DNA from: Pantoea rwandensis
GTDB lineage: Bacteria; Pseudomonadota; Gammaproteobacteria; Enterobacterales; Enterobacteriaceae
Length of the DNA stretch: 64,000 nucleotides
Reading direction: 5' to 3'
Assembly (NCBI RefSeq): GCF_000759475.1
Contig: NZ_CP009454.1
Span: forward strand, 1,178,001 to 1,242,000
Every line of letters begins with the position of its first letter. The stretch's first letter is position 1. The notes below the pieces were generated by a model that did no database searches, was not told where the DNA came from, and was given only the letters and a program-made list of their open reading frames with translations. Made by a program: the position numbers and the translations under genes. This document shows positions 41,517 to 50,812 of this stretch, in pieces.

Positions 41517-44039
41517 TTATAAGCTCGCGATTTCTTCGCAAGGAAGTAATAGATTGTTCATCATGTTTTCAGGCAGATTCTTTGGCAGAGAAATTTTGCA
41601 TTGCTCTGCATTATTCCAACGCACCGTCATGCTATCGCCTGCATTGATTCCGCTCAGATACACACTGCCATCATCATTAACGATGCCCGTTTCCTGGTTT
41701 TTTATATTCAGCACGGTGGCACCAAACGGCGGTGCACTGCCATCAGCCAGGCGGATTACTGCCATGGCTTTTTCACCGGAGATGACTTTGAATTTCCGAT
41801 AGCCAATTGCACCTTCAGTCAGCGTTCCTTGCACCACCGATTGGCTGGCTTCGACGTTATCTGCCAACTTATCGAGGTTGATTCGCACGCTGTTGCGGTA
41901 GTAGCTACTGACATCGCTCACCACAGCGTTACCGTAACGGTTGGTATAAACTGGATTGCCATAACCGCCGACAGGCACACCGGCAACGCCATCGGTGTCC
42001 ACTAGCATCCTTGTTCCGCCCATAATATTGCTGCGATGTAATGCACCGCCTTTAGGGGTGAGCGTTGCACCACCTTGCATGGAAACACCTAAGGCGCTGT
42101 ATTGACCTTCGCGATAGCTGGCCGAGGTGTTTACCTGCGCCAGCGTGCCGTTATGGGTGTAATAGCCGCTCAGGTCGGCGCCCTGGCGTGCAACACCGGT
42201 ACTCACTTGATACGAGTCAGCATCGCCCACGCGACTGTAATAACTCACGCTTTGACGGTTATCCCCCCTGGCATAGGAACCGTTGTAACTTACCGTTCCA
42301 GAGGCGCCCCAGGGCAAAGACAGCGACATATACATGCCGTCATCATGGGTGTTATTGAATTTGTTGCGATAGGCCGTCATGGAAAGACTCAGATTCCTAA
42401 AGCGGCCAAGATCGAAATAACGCGAAAGCGAAAAGTCGTAGCGGTCGTTAGCAGGCTGATTCCAGTACGTCTGGTGGTTGTAATTCACATATGCGGTCAG
42501 GTTCAGCGATTCAAACTGTTGATTCAGCGAGATGGTATACATCTCTTTGCTGCGTCCAGCGGTGATATCGCCATCCCGTGCATCCAGATATTCGGCCATG
42601 GAACGGAAGCCACTATCGGAAAAACGATAGCCGGCGAACGTCACCTGACTTCCGGTTTGATCAAAACGTTTGGCGTAACTCAGGCGATAAGACCCTCCGC
42701 GTTGCGTATCCTGAGCCGGTACCTTGGCTTGCGACAGGGTGACGTCTGATGAAATGGCACCAAATGCCAGTAAATCACGCCCTACACCAACGGAAAGCGC
42801 GTTGTAATCTTCTCCACCAATGCCGCCGCCATACAGTGACCAGCCGTTACTCACCCCCCATGAAAGCTCACCGGTCGCAAACATCGGACCATCGACACGG
42901 TGCTTCCAATCTGAGGGCTTGCCCACGGCGGTTTTAAAACGCACTTGTCCCGGTCGGGTGAGATACGGGATGGTGGCAGTGCTAACCTGATATTGCTTTA
43001 CGCTGCCATCCTGCTCTTCAACGCGTACATCGAGATTACCGGAAACTCCACTATCCAGATCCTGAATACGGTATGGACCGGCAGCGACTTGTACCTCTTT
43101 GATGATGCGGCCTTGTTGACTGATGGTGATTTTGGCATTGCTCTTTGCCACGCCGCTGACTTCCGGCGCATAGCCACGCAAGTTCGGGGGCAACATGTTG
43201 TCATCGGATACCAAACTCAATCCGGTGAAACGGAAGCTGTCGAAGATGGCCGAGCTTAGGTAATCCTCACCCATGATAAATCTTGCACCGAGCTTGCTCA
43301 GGGCGCGATAAGCGTAGAATCGGCTCCAGTCCCAGCTTCGCGTTCCTGATTCATGATTATTGCCGCTGCGGCGATCGTAACGGGACTGCCAATCTGCGCG
43401 TACCCGCCAGGCGTCAAAGTTGGCACCCGTCGTGCCGTTACCCGATAAATTTGTGCCGCTGCCTCCGCCCGCCCCGTTTTGTTGCAGGGTTTGCAGGCTG
43501 AGATTGTAGTCAAAGAGTGCGCCAGTAATGCCTTCTTCCCAACGAGCAGGCGGATCCCAATAGGGGCTGCTGTACTCCAAATAGGCTTGCGGGATGCTAA
43601 CGAACAGCGCTGATTTTCCTAAATCACCACGAGCTTCCATACCCTTTATGCTGTCCAGATTGAGACACTGCTGGTTATGCCACCACGTGAGACTCGCCAA
43701 TGTGGTCTCTTTCAGGCCAAACTGCTCCACCATCTCCGGTGAAATGCAGGCTACGCTCTCATTAACGTTATTTTCTGCTGGGTAGAAGTGAATCTGCCGC
43801 TCAGGCAAGGTGTTCGCATTAAGATCAATCGCGAGGGTATAGGCTCCCGGTAAAATAAAGCCCTTACGCGAGAACTGGCTTAAATCGATATTGCTTCGAT
43901 CTTTGAGATCAAGGACATCTGTATTGAACTGCACATCACTGGCAGCTTTAGAGGTCGATAATTCCCCAATGAATAATGTTGTCCCAACTGCGGTGATAAA
44001 AAAAAGAGAAGCCGCATTGCGCGGAAAACGTAACAGCAT
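41517..44039 (-). CDS. Outer-membrane fimbrial usher
   Basis: An 840-residue usher. A signal peptide is followed by an N-terminal domain (VQFNTDVLDLKDRSNIDLSQFSRKG), a long beta-barrel with the plug region, and C-terminal domains ending in CKISLPKNL. It secretes and assembles the pilus across the outer membrane. The internal segment YRIQDLDSGVSGNLDVRVEEQDG is typical of ushers. Third gene of the operon, between a minor subunit and the chaperone. Confidence 0.95.
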   Translation of the reverse strand: MLLRFPRNAASLFFITAVGTTLFIGELSTSKAASDVQFNTDVLDLKDRSNIDLSQFSRKGFILPGAYTLAIDLNANTLPERQIHFYPAENNVNESVACISPEMVEQFGLKETTLASLTWWHNQQCLNLDSIKGMEARGDLGKSALFVSIPQAYLEYSSPYWDPPARWEEGITGALFDYNLSLQTLQQNGAGGGSGTNLSGNGTTGANFDAWRVRADWQSRYDRRSGNNHESGTRSWDWSRFYAYRALSKLGARFIMGEDYLSSAIFDSFRFTGLSLVSDDNMLPPNLRGYAPEVSGVAKSNAKITISQQGRIIKEVQVAAGPYRIQDLDSGVSGNLDVRVEEQDGSVKQYQVSTATIPYLTRPGQVRFKTAVGKPSDWKHRVDGPMFATGELSWGVSNGWSLYGGGIGGEDYNALSVGVGRDLLAFGAISSDVTLSQAKVPAQDTQRGGSYRLSYAKRFDQTGSQVTFAGYRFSDSGFRSMAEYLDARDGDITAGRSKEMYTISLNQQFESLNLTAYVNYNHQTYWNQPANDRYDFSLSRYFDLGRFRNLSLSMTAYRNKFNNTHDDGMYMSLSLPWGASGTVSYNGSYARGDNRQSVSYYSRVGDADSYQVSTGVARQGADLSGYYTHNGTLAQVNTSASYREGQYSALGVSMQGGATLTPKGGALHRSNIMGGTRMLVDTDGVAGVPVGGYGNPVYTNRYGNAVVSDVSSYYRNSVRINLDKLADNVEASQSVVQGTLTEGAIGYRKFKVISGEKAMAVIRLADGSAPPFGATVLNIKNQETGIVNDDGSVYLSGINAGDSMTVRWNNAEQCKISLPKNLPENMMNNLLLPCEEIASL

Positions 44040-44053
44040 GATGGCGTGCCCCG

Positions 44054-44605
44054 TTAGTTATAATCTATTCTGAAACGGATAGTTAATTGATGATCGCCAG
44101 CTTGTAATATTTCCTGGTTACCGACTAAGTTGAGCGTGTACTTAAGATGCATATTCTCAACGATGAGATCGCCATCAGGCAGATGTACACCTGGCGTTGC
44201 AACATTCCCTATAAGATCACTGATCTTGACGGAAACTCCGCTGGCAGTACCTGCTGTTTTAAAGTGACCTTTGTCATTTTCACCATCAAACATGACTTTA
44301 AAGTTTTTCCAGTCTGGCTTACTGGGATCCAGGCGGGTCAGGACGCAACCAAATAAACGAATGGAGAACTCTTTTTTAGGCCCTTGACCATCCCTTATGA
44401 TTTTACTAATTGGATGGTTTCCCATATACAGGGTTTGATCGCGATCGCCAACTTCAATTGCACAAGGCGTTTCCACAATTGAACCTGTCATATTTACACG
44501 ACCAAAACCTTCGTTATTCGCGAAGGTGAGATAGGGCGTTCCCAAGGTGCTGCACAATACCAGGAATGGGGCCACATAACGTAATAATAAGGGCTTCCAA
44601 TACAT
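44054..44605 (-). CDS. Fimbrial subunit (PapH-like position)
   Basis: A 183-residue pilin-fold protein. The signal/membrane segment ends near PYLTFANNE; Cys residues lie in ETPCAIEVG and LFGCVLTR, and the C-terminal strand is LTIRFRIDYN. Start ATG 44605 has GGAG eight bases upstream; the longer frame is disregarded. Placed between the major pilin and the usher, where Pap has its anchor PapH. The role is by position only. Confidence 0.82.
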   Translation of the reverse strand: MYWKPLLLRYVAPFLVLCSTLGTPYLTFANNEGFGRVNMTGSIVETPCAIEVGDRDQTLYMGNHPISKIIRDGQGPKKEFSIRLFGCVLTRLDPSKPDWKNFKVMFDGENDKGHFKTAGTASGVSVKISDLIGNVATPGVHLPDGDLIVENMHLKYTLNLVGNQEILQAGDHQLTIRFRIDYN

Positions 44606-44681
44606 CAATATGCTCCAGAATACGGTACAGATTAAAAAACCTGCGACAGGCACGCCGCAGGTAAATAGGTCATGCGTTTTA

Positions 44682-45221
44682 TTAGTTGTAATTCAGCACG
44701 AAATTAGTCGGTACCTGGAAGCTACCAGGCACGATGGTCGTCGTGGCCCCACCACCTTTAAGACGTGCTGCGAAGGCCAGGGTGTTGTTGCCATTGATCA
44801 CCGTCTGGCCTGAAGAGGCAGTGTTCAGTTTGACCTTTACACCATCGCCATCAGTCAGGACAACGGAGGCTCCGCTGGCATCACCACCGACCAGCGCCAG
44901 GCTTTCAGAATCATAAGGTGAGGCTGCGCCGGTAAAGGTGACAGTCACTTTGTCTTTGGTGCCGGGCGTAGCGATAACACAGTCTTCCAATTCAATGTTG
45001 AAGGGTTTTGGGCTAGATGAACCTGTATTTCCGTTCGCCGCCAATGCTACGTTGGAAATAGCACCAAGAGATACCGTTTGATCCAATGAACCCGGCGCGA
45101 TAGAACAAGGTGCATCAATAATCGAGCCGGTAAAGGTGACTTTTCCGGTACCACTTGCAGCATGGGTAGAGGAAACAGCAAACAGGCTTAACATAGATAA
45201 GGCAATAATACTCTTTTTCAT
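44682..45221 (-). CDS. Major fimbrial subunit (FimA/PapA type)
   Basis: A 179-residue pilin. The signal peptide ends at SSTHAASG. The fold has TFTGSIIDAPCSIAPGSLDQTV, a second Cys in ELEDCVIA, and the C-terminal strand QVPTNFVLNYN. GGAAGAC precedes ATG 45221. First gene of the operon after a 490-bp leader with inverted repeats, so its promoter drives the cluster. Confidence 0.93.
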   Translation of the reverse strand: MKKSIIALSMLSLFAVSSTHAASGTGKVTFTGSIIDAPCSIAPGSLDQTVSLGAISNVALAANGNTGSSSPKPFNIELEDCVIATPGTKDKVTVTFTGAASPYDSESLALVGGDASGASVVLTDGDGVKVKLNTASSGQTVINGNNTLAFAARLKGGGATTTIVPGSFQVPTNFVLNYN

Positions 45222-45749
45222 TTAATGTCTTCCATTTGGTTTAGTACCCATATTTTATTATTGATAAATATGGTGTTCACTAATATTGCATCAGGCGCAT
45301 GCGCGATGATTTACGCTTTTGATCTGATAAAATATTAGTATTTGCACACTGCTATCAGGTGCTCCTGGAACATGCAAATACAGATCTGCATGTTTCATTC
45401 TGCTCAGCCTTTTATTTATTTTTAGTGGCGTCGTTGGGGGCATTATGGAGGGAGGGTTGCTTGATGAAAATAAGATTTGTTTTGTGTTGGTGTAGTGAGT
45501 GAATGGGCTATTTGTCAGGGATGTATTACATGTGAAGAAATAAGGGGGCTTTCTTAGGGTTTTGAATAAGAGTGAACGATGGAACCCATTGCTAAAAACT
45601 ATAACATTGCGAAATGAGTGTTACTGTGAGCAGTGTCGTAATTATTACGAGAGTAATTAATGATTATTGCTAATAATATAAAAATATCTTCACTTGCTGA
45701 ATCTTAACAGGAATGCCCACCCCCATACCCTGTGTGGGCAGAGTTGCTG
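45222..45749. promoter_or_regulatory. Fimbrial operon upstream region with inverted repeats
   Basis: No gene is seen. A large inverted repeat pairs ACTAATATTGCATCAG (45279-45294) with CTGATAAAATATTAGT (45324-45339) at 14 of 16 positions. A perfect GCGCATGCGC lies just inside the left arm. Smaller perfect repeats lie at 45248-45273 (CCATATTT/AAATATGG) and 45369-45394 (AACATGCA/TGCATGTT). A TGCCCAC/GTGGGCA hairpin at 45714-45740 may terminate the MFS gene. Promoter elements were not assigned. Confidence 0.5.
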
Positions 45750-47144
45750 TTATCGGCTCAACACCTGCGCACCGGCGTTTTTCTCCAGCCGCCAGACATC
45801 GAACAGAGACATCAATACCAACAAAGCCACACCCGCGAAAGCGATACGAATATCGCTCTGTTCAATGGTGGCATGCTCCTGCCACAGCATCGAACCGCGC
45901 AAGAACAGAGCGGCTAATGCAATGCCGGCGCTCATGCTGAACTGGAAGAAGATGCTGAACACCACGGAGGCATCACTCATTTTGGTTTGCGGCACATCGG
46001 CAAAGCCTAAACTGTTGTAACAGCTGAACTGAAGCGAGCGCGATAATCCGCCAATAAAAAGAATGGCAGCAATTGCGAAATAGCCAAGGGAAGAGCTGAG
46101 CAGCAAACAGCCCAGCATCGCTGCCAGACTGATGACGCCGTTAACCATCAATACCTGACGGAAACCAAAGCGTTTCATCAGCCAGATGGTGGCCGGTTTC
46201 ATTGCCAGATTTCCGGCAAACACCCACAGTACCATGGCACCCGCTTGTGCCGCGCTCCAGCCGAATCCCAATTGGAACAATAGCGGAAGAAGGAAGGGCA
46301 CTGCATTTATCGACGCGCGGAAAAACGAACCGCCCACCACTGCGTTGCGGAAGGTGTTAATGGTGAGCGCGTTAAACGGCAGTAATGGTTGCGGATGGCT
46401 AAAGCTGTGACGATAGGCCATAACGCTACACAATATCCCGGCCAACAGCAGCGGGATACCGAGGCTGAGATGCATTTGGCCCAGGGCTTCCAGCGCGATG
46501 ATCAACGCCGTACAGGCGGTGGCCGTGAGGACGAAACCCCGCACATCAAAGGGGCGTAACAGCTCTGCTTTGAACTGCGGCACCAGATAGCCAGTGGCGA
46601 TAATAGCGAGGATGCCAAGAGGAATATTCAGCCAGAAGATCCAGGGCCAATGCCCGTAAGTCACAATCAACCCACCCAATGGCGGGCCGAGTACGGGGGC
46701 GATCAATCCAGGCCAGGTAATAAAGGCGATGGTTTTCACCATGTCTTTCTTTTCGGTGACGCGTAGCACCACCATACGCCCCACCGGCACCATCATCGCG
46801 CCGCCGATGCCCTGCAAAATACGGCTCAGGGTGAACATCGGTAACGTGTCACTGAGGCCGCACAGCACCGAGGCGAGGGTAAAGATCAAAATGGCGCAAG
46901 CAAACACGGTACGTGCGCCGAAACGCTCCGCCAACCAGCCGCTCGTGGGAATGCCTACGGCGACAGCCAGTAAATAGGCACTGACACCCACATTCAGCGC
47001 CACCGGGCTGGCGGTGAAATCCCGCGCCATTTGAGGGATCGCGGTGGTCATCACCGTGGCGTCGAGGTTTTCCATAAAGAAGGTCACTGCGACCAGCAGT
47101 GCCAGCAGCATGGTGTGATTCGGCTTAGTGCCAGGTTGTGTCAT
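45750..47144 (-). CDS. MFS multidrug transporter, DHA2 (MdtD-like) type
   Basis: A 464-residue inner-membrane proton-driven exporter with about 14 membrane segments. Conserved motifs: LDATVMTTAIPQM in segment 1, GWLAERFGARTVF in loop 2-3 and RILQGIGGAMMVPVGRM. Start ATG 47144 follows AGGGACG. It is oriented like the fimbrial genes but is not one of them. The substrate is unknown. Located between the fimbrial operon and the adhesin-like gene. Confidence 0.88.
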   Translation of the reverse strand: MTQPGTKPNHTMLLALLVAVTFFMENLDATVMTTAIPQMARDFTASPVALNVGVSAYLLAVAVGIPTSGWLAERFGARTVFACAILIFTLASVLCGLSDTLPMFTLSRILQGIGGAMMVPVGRMVVLRVTEKKDMVKTIAFITWPGLIAPVLGPPLGGLIVTYGHWPWIFWLNIPLGILAIIATGYLVPQFKAELLRPFDVRGFVLTATACTALIIALEALGQMHLSLGIPLLLAGILCSVMAYRHSFSHPQPLLPFNALTINTFRNAVVGGSFFRASINAVPFLLPLLFQLGFGWSAAQAGAMVLWVFAGNLAMKPATIWLMKRFGFRQVLMVNGVISLAAMLGCLLLSSSLGYFAIAAILFIGGLSRSLQFSCYNSLGFADVPQTKMSDASVVFSIFFQFSMSAGIALAALFLRGSMLWQEHATIEQSDIRIAFAGVALLVLMSLFDVWRLEKNAGAQVLSR

Positions 47145-47296
47145 AACGTCCCTGAATATTCGATAAATCAAGAAAGTGAAGGCGTATTATTTTTGAGCAC
47201 AACTGCGTCACATGCAAGCAACATATTGTGAAAAACCCGGCTATTGCCGGGTTGCGAGAGGTAACTATAAGGATATGAATTATAACGTGAATGTTG

Positions 47297-48079
47297 TTAG
47301 AGAAGATTTATCACAATCGTACCGCTGCCGCTCTTATCGCCAGGCGTTGGATTGGTCGCTTTGAGCGTGGAAGCGACAGTATGGGCTGACGTGCCGCTGG
47401 GTAAAGAAATCGTTCCAGAGCTGCGGCCATCAAAGGTGAGGGTTGATGTCACTCCACCTCCCAAATTGATGGTGCCGCCCAGGCTTGCAATGGTGGCAGA
47501 GGTTGCCCGATTACAAATGACATTGATTGAAACGCTATCCCTTTTACCATTAACCTGGCCCGCTTGCAGTGTGCCATGGTCGATGTTTGGTGAACCTGAA
47601 AATGAGCAACTGGTGGGGACCGGAGGAGCTGACGCTGCCCGGCACACAGTACCGGGCTGATTTTGATAATCAGTGCCGGGGAAATATGCGCTGAGTGCGC
47701 CAGCGCCACCAACACAAACAGAATAAGGCGGGCTTCCAGAAGTAAAATGAGTCAGTGTGCCACTGCCTGGATGAGTCCTTAAAAATGCGCTGTTGGCCTC
47801 CGCCCAAGTCGCCCTGGTGGATACGAAAACGTAGCGCACGCCTCTTACGACGCGCGCTGAGCCGTCAGAATTATCAATAACCCAAATGCCAAAAAAACAT
47901 CCCGTCCCCCCTGTCCTGCAAACAGGGCCAGTGGTGGGGTTTCCACCTGAGGTGCTGCTATAGCTAAGGGTGACGTTGTGACTACTATCGTATGATGCAC
48001 TGGTGATGGATATGACAGCATGGGCGCTGAATGAAGAGAGTAAGAAAATGAGCGAAAATAAAAAGGGTATTTTTTTCAT
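47297..48079 (-). CDS. MrpH-like two-domain fimbrial tip adhesin candidate
   Basis: A 260-residue secreted protein. Signal peptide ends at SFSAHAVIS. The N-terminal domain (about 22-150) has CRTGGTGCFFGIWVIDN, WAEANSAFL, two His (about 103 and 111, THPGSGTLTHFTSG) and Cys pairs 54/61 and 122/146. The C-terminal about 100 residues form a pilin-type domain (CSFSGSPNIDHGTLQAG … GTIVINLL). This is the plan of MrpH of Proteus, a zinc-binding tip adhesin. The fimbrial operon nearby has no two-domain subunit, which makes this the best tip candidate. The zinc role is from family recollection. Confidence 0.68.
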   Translation of the reverse strand: MKKIPFLFSLIFLLSSFSAHAVISITSASYDSSHNVTLSYSSTSGGNPTTGPVCRTGGTGCFFGIWVIDNSDGSARVVRGVRYVFVSTRATWAEANSAFLRTHPGSGTLTHFTSGSPPYSVCVGGAGALSAYFPGTDYQNQPGTVCRAASAPPVPTSCSFSGSPNIDHGTLQAGQVNGKRDSVSINVICNRATSATIASLGGTINLGGGVTSTLTFDGRSSGTISLPSGTSAHTVASTLKATNPTPGDKSGSGTIVINLL

Positions 48080-48351
48080 TTTAATCCTGGTTGAATTTTA
48101 AATCAGTTATCAACATGTTGATATTTTTTTTGATTTTTCGGGGGCATTTAACTGATTTATTCTGGCGGATTTCTATTTACCAATCTGGCAGGTGGGGATC
48201 TTATTTGAGTACTACTATTCTGTTTCTAATGTCATGCGTTCCCTACAATCGAGAGACGGTTTCATTTGACTGGAAAATTTAGCAGTATGAATTTGTGAGG
48301 AATGGATGGTGTGATGCCATCATGTTTTAAGAGAAGCAATGTTCAGAATAT

Positions 48352-48388
48352 TTAAAAAGCGTTTACGCCGTTTCAGCAGCGTAAACGC
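48352..48388 (-). terminator. Terminator after the cytochrome c remnant
   Basis: A perfect 10-bp stem GCGTTTACGC/GCGTAAACGC with a 10-nt loop and TTTTT on the minus strand, 9 bases past the stop. The other 270 bp towards the adhesin gene show no convincing gene. Confidence 0.85.
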
Positions 48389-48397
48389 ATCAATACC

Positions 48398-49555
48398 TTA
48401 CTTCTTATCCGCAGACAGCGACTCGCGAACCTTCTGCACCTCTTTTGCCGAAACCGCCGGCGCATCATTGCTCCAGCCGCTGCGCACAAACGTAGCCAGT
48501 TGCGCGACTTGCTCATCGCTGAGACGTCCTGAGAAGTCCGGCATCGCCATCACAGAAGGCGCTTTCGGCGTAGACGGAGTCTGCGCACCCTGCAGGATAA
48601 TGTTGATGAGTCCAGTAGGATTATCTGCTGTCACAATGTCGCCGCCGTTCAGGCGCGGGAAGATGCCTTTCGCCCCGTTGCCATCGGTCCAGTGACAGGC
48701 CTCGCAGTTGTTCATGTACAACATTTGGCCCGCGTTCAGATTATGTCCCTGCGTCAGGAAGTCAGCGGTTTTCTGCGTTTCCTGATCGACAGCAGCACGA
48801 CGGTTTTTCACTGGCACATCCGCAGGCAATGACTTCAGGTAGCGGGCAATCGCCTGCAAATCCGCATCATTCATATGCTGCATGCTGTGTTCCACCACAC
48901 CCGTCATCTCGCCGCCAACGGAGGCAAAGTCGTTACGCCCGGTCGCCAGATAGTCGGTGATATCTTTCACGCTCCAGGTCGGCATGCCGCGCAGAGCAGG
49001 CACCGGCCAGCCGTTGAGTTCGCCACCTGCCAGATAATGCGGGTTGGATTCGTTGAGCGCTTTTTTCTGCATGCCGATACCGCGCGGCGTGTGGCAACTG
49101 CCGCAGTGACCCAAGGTTTCCACCAGATACTTGCCGCGATTCAGTTCTTCAGGTGCCGTTGGCAGGGAGGTAAATGGCTTATCTTCGGTAAACGCTTTAT
49201 TCCAGAACCACATACCCCAGCGCTGACTGAAAGGGAACATCAGCGAGGTTTCCGGTGCTTTTTCCACTACCGGCTGCACGCCCTTCATAAAGTAGACATA
49301 TAGCGCATGGATATCTGCATCGGTGACGCCACGGTAGTCGGGATAGGGCATGGCCGGATAGAGATTTTTACCATCGCGGCGCACGCCTTTGCGCACGGCA
49401 TCGGCAAACTCCTGCTCGGTGTATTCACCAATACCCGCCTTAGGATCCGGGGAGATATTGGTGGAATAAATCACCCCCATCGGACTGGCAATCGCCAAAC
49501 CGCCGCCGAAGGCTTTCCCACCGTCTGTCTTCCACGCGGTAGCGGCGATATCAGG
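48398..49555 (-). pseudogene. 5'-truncated multihaem cytochrome c (alcohol/gluconate dehydrogenase type)
   Basis: The open frame contains two haem motifs, CGSCH and CEACH, and the family segment GGKAFGGGLAIASPMGVIYSTN. Relatives have three haems and a signal peptide; both the first CxxCH and the signal are absent. Upstream in frame only about 20 codons (…AATAWKTDGGK) precede a stop at 49556-49558, inside the end of the glycerate kinase gene. No flavoprotein or small subunit gene is beside it. I infer that a deletion removed its 5' end and any partner genes. No start codon with a secretion signal is left, so it should not yield a working cytochrome. Confidence 0.75.
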
Positions 49556-50810
49556 CTATCAATATGGCGCGAATATCATTCACATTGGTGAGCGTCGGGC
49601 CCGTGATCACTAAATCCCCGGTGGAGTGAAAATAGCTGTAGCTGTCATGAGCATCCAGGTAGGCCGGGGCACTTAGGCCGTTGATCTTGCCGCGTGCCAG
49701 CGTATCGGGATACACCAACGCACCCGCCGCATCTTCGGTGCCATCAATACCATCGGTATCACCCGCTACCGCCCAGATGCCACTTTCACCCTGCAATGCG
49801 CAGGCCAGACTGAGCAGAAACTCGGTATTGCGTCCGCCTTTGCCCGCCCGCCCGTTTGCCACAGTGACCGTGGTTTCGCCGCCGGAAAGCAGCACAGCGG
49901 GCCCGACAACGGGATGACCGTACTGCTTTACCGACCGGGCAATACCGGCCATCACCACCGCCACTTCACGGCTTTCACCTTCGATGGCATCGCCGAGAAT
50001 CAAGGGGGTCAGCCCTTGCGCGCGGGCGGCCAACGCTGCAGCCTGCAACGCGAGTGCAGGTGCCGCAATCAGCCTGACCTCACTGTTCGCGGCATTTTCC
50101 ACCGGGCGGGTCGGCTGGTTCAGTACCTTACGCACCGCTTCCGGCACTGCGATGCCATAGCGCTCCAACACCCTGAGCGCATCGCGCGGCGTACTCTGGT
50201 CGGCAACGGTAGGGCCAGAAGCCACATCCGTCGGGTTATCACCCGGCACATCGCTGATAATCAGTGACACGATGCGCGCCGGTTGGGCCAGCGCCGCCAG
50301 CTTGCCGCCCTTCACCGCAGAGAGATGACGGCGAACCAGATTCATCTCTTTGATGTTGGCGCCGCTGTGCAGCAGGGCGCGGGTAATCGTCTGCTTATCG
50401 GCCAGCGTTAATCCCGGTGCGGGCAGCGCCATCAGCGCCGATCCTCCACCAGAAATCAGCGCCAGCACCAAATCATCCGGGGTTAACCCGCGCAGCGTCT
50501 CCACAATCAGCATCGCGGCGGTTTCGCTCATGGCATCAGACACCGGATGTGCTGCCTCAAGAATACGGATGCGGCCCGCGGGTACGGCATGGCCGTAACG
50601 CGTCACCACCACGCCCGAGACATCCACATCTGGCCAGGCCGCATCCACCGCTGCCGCCATCGCAGCGGAGGCTTTACCGGCACCGATCACCACGCAACGT
50701 CCGCGTGGCTTTTCCGGCAGGTTGGGGGGGATCACCGGTCCGGCGCGGGCGCTGTCGACAGCGTGCTGAAAGATATCGCGCAGGATCTCTGCGGCCTGTT
50801 CATTTCTCAT
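49551..50810 (-). CDS. ttuD: Glycerate kinase / hydroxypyruvate reductase, MOFRL family
   Basis: A 419-residue TtuD-type enzyme. N-terminal Rossmann domain VVIGAGKASAAMA; SGGGSALM and SDVPGDNPTDVASGPT segments; C-terminal MOFRL domain with LLSGGETTVTV. Family members are annotated as glycerate 2-kinase or hydroxypyruvate reductase, the last step bringing tartrate carbon into glycolysis. ATG 50810 is 2 bp after the tartrate dehydrogenase stop, so ttuB-C-D form one transcript. Its last codons abut the truncated cytochrome gene. Confidence 0.9.
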   Translation of the reverse strand: MRNEQAAEILRDIFQHAVDSARAGPVIPPNLPEKPRGRCVVIGAGKASAAMAAAVDAAWPDVDVSGVVVTRYGHAVPAGRIRILEAAHPVSDAMSETAAMLIVETLRGLTPDDLVLALISGGGSALMALPAPGLTLADKQTITRALLHSGANIKEMNLVRRHLSAVKGGKLAALAQPARIVSLIISDVPGDNPTDVASGPTVADQSTPRDALRVLERYGIAVPEAVRKVLNQPTRPVENAANSEVRLIAAPALALQAAALAARAQGLTPLILGDAIEGESREVAVVMAGIARSVKQYGHPVVGPAVLLSGGETTVTVANGRAGKGGRNTEFLLSLACALQGESGIWAVAGDTDGIDGTEDAAGALVYPDTLARGKINGLSAPAYLDAHDSYSYFHSTGDLVITGPTLTNVNDIRAILIA

Positions 50811-50812
50811 GA

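Noticed and set aside
45279..45339. Invertible fimbrial promoter switch
   Set aside because: The arms enclose only about 29 bp, far shorter than known switches, and no recombinase gene is nearby.
48091..48282. 63-codon hydrophobic ORF before the adhesin
   Set aside because: AT-rich chance frame overlapping the adhesin 5' region; no ribosome site or family resemblance.
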